A stretch of 10,516 bases of DNA, taken from NCBI GenBank assembly GCA_036008685.1, contig DASYNF010000078.1, positions 1 through 10,516 on the forward strand, in the 5' to 3' direction. Origin of the DNA: Actinomadura_C sp036008685. GTDB taxonomy: Bacteria; Actinomycetota; Actinomycetes; Streptosporangiales; Streptosporangiaceae. Under the pieces are notes generated by a model. The model had not been told where the DNA came from. It saw only the letters and a list, made by a program, of their open reading frames with translations, and searched no databases. Below, one piece after another: positions 7,577-10,516 of the stretch (position 1 is the stretch's first letter; each line of letters opens with the position of its first letter). Both the position numbers and the translations under genes were made by a program.

Positions 7577-8436
7577 CAGGCGGTCCTGCGATGACGAGCC
7601 CACGGGGTGAGCAGGCGGCCGACGGCGACGATCAGTCCATCCGCGGCGAGCGCGAGCGCGACGGCCAGGGCACCGGCCGCGACGAACTGGGTGTTGAAGG
7701 GTGACTGCAGGCCCTGCAGGATCGGCGAGCCCAGGCCCTGGTCGACGATGAACGCCGCGATCTCGACGGTGCTGATCGTCGTGACCGTCGCCACCCGCAG
7801 GCCGCTGAGGACCGACGGCATCGCCAAGGGCAGTTCGATCCGCAGCAGGAGCTGCGTGCGGGTCAGCCCCATGCCCTCCCCGACCCGCCGGACGTCGGCG
7901 GGCACCTCGCGAAGGCCGGTCACGGTGTTCTTGAACAGCACCATGAGCGTGTAGGCCACAAGCGCGATCTCGACGGTCAGCACGGAGACGCCGGTGCCCG
8001 GCACGAGCAGTTCGAACAGCGCCAACGGCGGAATCGTGTAGAGGAACGCCGTCAGCCCGCCGAACGGCCGCTCCAGCCGGCCCTTGAAGTAGGCGAGGAG
8101 CGCCGCCGCGAAGGCGAGGACGAAACCGATACCGACGGCGATGACGGTGAGCCGGACATGCTCGACCAGCGCGGGCCAGAACACGCTCGCCCAGTTCGCC
8201 GTGAACCACTCGGCGCAGAAGAACCCGTTGTCCTCGACGGTCAGCTGGACCAGACGATTGACCATGGTGAGCGCGGTCGTCTTGCCGCTGCCGGATGGGC
8301 CGAGCAGCACGCAGATCTGTCCGGCCGGGACCGTCATCGACAACTCGTCCACAGCCGGCGCCGTGGCGCCTTTGTAGACCTTTGTCGCCTTGTCGAAGAC
8401 GATCTCGGCTGCGCTGAGCCCCTGGTCGCTCTCCAT
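7576..8436 (-). CDS. In-frame fusion: truncated ABC ATPase N-terminus joined to quaternary-amine ABC permease
   Basis: 286 aa. Residues 1-62 are the start of an osmoprotectant-importer ATPase: IVFDKATKVYKG, an A-loop region, and Walker A GPSGSGKTT at 46-54, followed by TMVNRL. Q-loop, LSGGQ signature, Walker B and H-loop are all absent. From about residue 63 the sequence becomes the N-terminus of a permease (NGFFCAEWFTANWASVFWPALVEHVRLTVIAV) and continues for about 224 residues, including the EAA loop GEGMGLTRTQLLLRIELPLAMP. The permease portion equals its partner in length, so it is essentially complete. The simplest reading is an in-frame deletion of most of the ATPase gene plus the intergenic join, or an assembly error. 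The ATG at 8436 has GGAGAGGA 5 nt upstream; an in-frame ATG at 8451 lacks a good site. ATP hydrolysis by this product is not expected. Confidence 0.85.
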   Translation of the reverse strand: MESDQGLSAAEIVFDKATKVYKGATAPAVDELSMTVPAGQICVLLGPSGSGKTTALTMVNRLVQLTVEDNGFFCAEWFTANWASVFWPALVEHVRLTVIAVGIGFVLAFAAALLAYFKGRLERPFGGLTAFLYTIPPLALFELLVPGTGVSVLTVEIALVAYTLMVLFKNTVTGLREVPADVRRVGEGMGLTRTQLLLRIELPLAMPSVLSGLRVATVTTISTVEIAAFIVDQGLGSPILQGLQSPFNTQFVAAGALAVALALAADGLIVAVGRLLTPWARHRRTA

Positions 8437-8486
8437 CCGGGTCCTCTCCATTCGCACATCCGTTGGTCGGCACGAGGCGCCGAAGG

Positions 8487-9134
8487 TCACGTCAGGTCGT
8501 TGGCCCGCAGGAACCGGCGGGCGACCTCCGTGGGGCTGAGGCGCTTGATCGCGACGGCCTCGTTCAACGCCTGCATCGCCGGCTCGGTCAGCAGCGCGTC
8601 CACGAGGTCGAGCGGCTCGGTCAGCCGGGCGCCGTACCGCTCGACGATCTTCTGGCGGACGACCGGCGCCACGTTCTGGAAACCGAACACGTGCTTGTCG
8701 TCGTCGAGGATCGTGAAGTCGTGGTGGCGCAGCTGCGGATCCGTGGTGAACACGTCGGCGGCCTGCACCCTGCCCGTCGCCAGCGCCGGATACCGCAGGC
8801 CGATGTTGAGCGGTCGCACCTTCATCCGCTTCAGCCCGTAAGCCTTGACGATCGCGTCGAAGCCGAGTGGCCCGGTGATGTTGTCGGGATACTCCCCGTA
8901 CGAGATCTCTCCCAGCCGCGCGAAGCGCGCGTGGAGGCTGTTGCCGCGGGCGGCGGTGAAGTCGTTCTTGCGGTACGGGATGTACTCGAGGATGGCCGGG
9001 CACGCCTCGTGTTCGGCGCCGGCCGGCATCCAGATCCGCGCTGCGAGCCGGGTGCCGTCCGCCATCGGGATCCACACGTGCCGGAGCACCCGGATCGGCC
9101 GTGCGCTGTTCACCCTGTCACGCGACTCTGGCAC
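8487..9134 (-). pseudogene. Chimeric ORF: CocE/NonD hydrolase N-terminus fused to C-terminal half of an osmoprotectant-binding protein
   Basis: 215 aa in one open frame with two unrelated parts. Residues 1-72 match the start of CocE/NonD (Xaa-Pro dipeptidyl-peptidase S15-type) hydrolases: VWIPMADGTRLAARIWMPAG and PAILEYIPYRKNDFTAARG. The catalytic Ser, Asp and His regions are missing. From about residue 78 (YGEYPDNITGPLGFDAIV) it is the C-terminal lobe of a glycine betaine/quaternary-amine binding protein: PLNIGLRYPAL, AADVFTTDPQL, FGFQNVAPVV and ALLTEPAMQALN. The binding protein's signal peptide, lipobox and N-lobe are gone, so the product should be neither exported nor able to bind ligand normally. 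The start is taken as GTG 9134, with GGGGG about 9 nt upstream. It ends 50 nt before the ATPase-permease fusion, where an importer's binding protein gene is often found. Likely non-functional, or an assembly chimera. Confidence 0.8.
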
Positions 9135-9264
9135 GTTACCGAACCCCCATGAGCTGTTGACGGCTTAACGAGGTATTCGGTGTCTTTGCCAGCAAAATCG
9201 GACAGACCCAAATCCAGGTCTTTCGGTGATGGCCCGCACAAGGATCCACGAGAGGAACATTCCC

Positions 9265-9339
9265 ATGTCGGCGGCTTATGGGTACGACTTCCTTTACCGG
9301 GTCTTGTGGGGAGCGCCGCCGCTCGTTACCCTCCAGTAG
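9265..9339 (+). CDS. Possible 24-aa small ORF or leader peptide
   Basis: ATG at 9265, TAG at 9337-9339. AGAGGAA (9251-9257) is a good ribosome-binding site 7 nt before the ATG, which is the main reason to list it. The peptide begins MSAAYGYDFLYRVLW and is hydrophobic and aromatic. It lies in the 5' region of the beta-propeller gene, immediately before an inverted repeat, so an attenuator-like leader is conceivable. Codon bias is weak and chance is a real alternative. Confidence 0.25.
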   Translation: MSAAYGYDFLYRVLWGAPPLVTLQ

Positions 9340-9341
9340 CC

Positions 9342-9370
9342 CAATCTGATCTGGAACCTGTTTCAGATTG
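9342..9370. promoter_or_regulatory. 8-bp perfect inverted repeat upstream of the beta-propeller gene
   Basis: CAATCTGA (9342-9349) and TCAGATTG (9363-9370) are perfect reverse complements separated by 13 nt. The element ends 67 nt before the ATG at 9438 and begins 2 nt after the stop of the possible small ORF. It could be a transcription-factor operator or an RNA hairpin. The moderate A/T content and long spacer favour a protein-binding dyad over a terminator. Confidence 0.4.
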
Positions 9371-9437
9371 CGCGCATGACTTGTTGCCACGATTTTCCGC
9401 GCAACGATGAACGACCCGCTTGAAAGGCAGGGCGACG

Positions 9438-10516
9438 ATGTCCTTCTCCAGAACCAGGCGTTCACGGCGGACGGCCCTTGCCGGGGGCCTCCGGCACCGT
9501 GGGTCCCTTCGCGTCCTCGGTGGCATCGCCGTCCTCGCCGTGGCCGCCGCGGGCTCCGGGACGGCGGCCGCCGCGCCTGCCGGTGCCGGTCTGCGGGAGG
9601 TGCTGTTCGTGGGCAACAACTGGGACGGCACGGCCGACGTCATCAGTTCCACCGGCGACTTCGCCAAGATCGGCCGCCTCGACGTCATCCCGGACAAGGA
9701 CCAGCGCCTCGGGGAGATCTACGGCAACCCGGTGAAGCTCGCCTATTTCCTCGGCATCCGGCAGACCGCCGGCGAGGGGCACGACCAGTTCGTCGACGAC
9801 ATGTACTCCACCCCCGACGGGTCGGCCGTGGTCGTCTCCCGCCCCAGCTTCGCCGACGTGGTCTCGATCGACCTGGCCACGGGAAAGATCAACTGGCGCT
9901 TCCCGGTCTCGGGTTTCCGCTCAGACCACATGGCGGTCTCGCCGGACGGCAAGCGCGTCGCGGTGTCGGCCTCGACCTCCAACACCGTCCACGTCCTGGA
10001 CGTCCAGACCGGCCGGGAGGCCGGTTCGTTCAAGACCGGCGACAAGCCCCACGAGAACGTCTTCACAGGCGGCGGCACGTACATCTGGAACATGTCGATC
10101 GGCGAGGTCAACACGGACCTCGACGCCCCGTGGCTGGACTCGACGAAGGGTGACCGCCGCATCACCGTCGTCGACGCGAGCACCTTCAAGCAGGTCAGGG
10201 TCATCGACATGCGCGAACGGCTCGACGCCTTCGGCCGTACGGACATGTCCGACGCGGTCCGGCCCGTCGCCTTCACACCCGACGAGTCCAAGCTCTACTT
10301 CCAGGTCTCGTTCTTCAACGGATTCTTCGAATACGACGTCGCCTCCGACAAGATCACCCGAATGAAGATCCTGCCCAAGAACCCCGCCACCAGCGAGGAC
10401 CGCACCTCCTGGGTCAACGACTCCCGTCACCACGGCATCTCGATGTCCCCCCGGGGCGACAAGCTGTGCATCGCCGGGACGATGGACGACTACGCCACGG
10501 TCGTCGACCGGGCCAC
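9438..10516 (+). CDS. Exported YncE-like beta-propeller protein, 3' end outside window
   Basis: 359 codons visible, continuing past the window. The N-terminus is strongly basic with paired arginines (TRRSRRTALAGG near 6-17) and a hydrophobic core at about 27-40 (LGGIAVLAVAAAGSG). An A-rich cleavage site lies near 43-47 (TAAAAP), giving a signal peptide that could be Tat- or Sec-type. The mature part has repeated propeller blades: MYSTPDGSAVVVS...VVSIDLATGKINWRF, then HMAVSPDGKRVAVS...TVHVLDVQTGREAGSF, then ITVVDASTFKQVRVIDM and VAFTPDESKLYFQVSFFNGFFEYDV. These fit the YVTN/YncE and WD40-like secreted families, which often bind ligands or act as scaffolds outside the membrane. The ATG at 9438 is preceded by GAAAGG (9422-9427), 10 nt away. 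Function is unknown; no catalytic residues were identified. Confidence 0.8.
   Translation, partial: MSFSRTRRSRRTALAGGLRHRGSLRVLGGIAVLAVAAAGSGTAAAAPAGAGLREVLFVGNNWDGTADVISSTGDFAKIGRLDVIPDKDQRLGEIYGNPVKLAYFLGIRQTAGEGHDQFVDDMYSTPDGSAVVVSRPSFADVVSIDLATGKINWRFPVSGFRSDHMAVSPDGKRVAVSASTSNTVHVLDVQTGREAGSFKTGDKPHENVFTGGGTYIWNMSIGEVNTDLDAPWLDSTKGDRRITVVDASTFKQVRVIDMRERLDAFGRTDMSDAVRPVAFTPDESKLYFQVSFFNGFFEYDVASDKITRMKILPKNPATSEDRTSWVNDSRHHGISMSPRGDKLCIAGTMDDYATVVDRA

Larger units (their letters stand above)
9135..9437. other. Divergent intergenic region, about 300 bp
   Basis: Separates the leftward chimeric transporter operon from the rightward beta-propeller gene and must hold both promoters, but no convincing -35/-10 pair could be picked for either. 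It is less GC-rich than the flanking genes. It contains a short dyad AGACC/GGTCT (9204-9208, 9217-9221), a possible 24-codon ORF (9265-9339) and a perfect 8-bp inverted repeat (9342-9370), described separately. No tRNA-like or transposon-end structure was seen. Confidence 0.6.

Noticed and set aside
9136..9465. 109-codon minus-strand open frame in the divergent intergenic region
   Set aside because: Mixed composition, no motif, and it overlaps the start of the beta-propeller gene on the opposite strand.
1..10516. CRISPR array, transposase/IS ends, tRNA or rRNA genes
   Set aside because: No regularly spaced repeats, no transposase motifs or flanking terminal repeats near the fusion junctions, and no tRNA-like cloverleaf were seen when reading both strands.

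Overview
The window is GC-rich DNA with strong G/C preference at third codon positions. The protein families (one-TM Ser/Thr kinase, NDP-forming acyl-CoA synthetase, actinobacterial-type ThDP lyase, quaternary-amine ABC permeases) point to an actinomycete, possibly a Streptosporangiales-like soil bacterium. That placement is inference, because no rRNA or other taxonomic marker is present.

Left block (1-4892, minus strand) is a tight three-gene acyl-CoA operon, read right to left. It holds a ThDP-dependent lyase/decarboxylase of the oxalyl-CoA decarboxylase/2-hydroxyacyl-CoA lyase superfamily (4892-3192), a formyl-CoA transferase of the Frc family with all the active-site landmarks I could recall (3177-1948), and a large NDP-forming acyl-CoA synthetase with its ATP-grasp half first (1945 to beyond base 1). 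Gaps are 14 and 2 nt. The three enzymes could form a CoA-recycling loop: an acid is activated, the acyl-CoA is cleaved or decarboxylated to give formyl-CoA, and Frc passes the CoA to the next acid. The operon starts beside an AT-rich inverted-repeat cluster (4962-5003) that looks like a GntR/FCD-type operator over the promoter.

Middle block (4893-6830): about 490 nt of divergent intergenic DNA carries the operator, an unrecognised short reading frame and a 10-bp tandem duplication. It is followed by a plus-strand, membrane-anchored Ser/Thr protein kinase with a small extracellular domain. A perfect 16-bp palindrome separates this gene from the convergent transporter operon.

Right block (6905-9134, minus strand) is the remains of a glycine-betaine/quaternary-amine ABC importer operon. 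Both permeases look essentially complete. The ATPase, however, is reduced to its Walker A segment and joined in frame to a permease. The binding protein has lost its signal peptide and first half, which are replaced in frame by the N-terminus of a CocE/NonD-type hydrolase. These two in-frame junctions within about 700 bp are the most unusual feature of the window. They are either real deletion fusions or assembly errors.

Far right (9135-10516): a divergent intergenic region with a possible 24-codon ORF and an 8-bp inverted repeat, then the start of an exported YncE-like beta-propeller protein that runs off the window.
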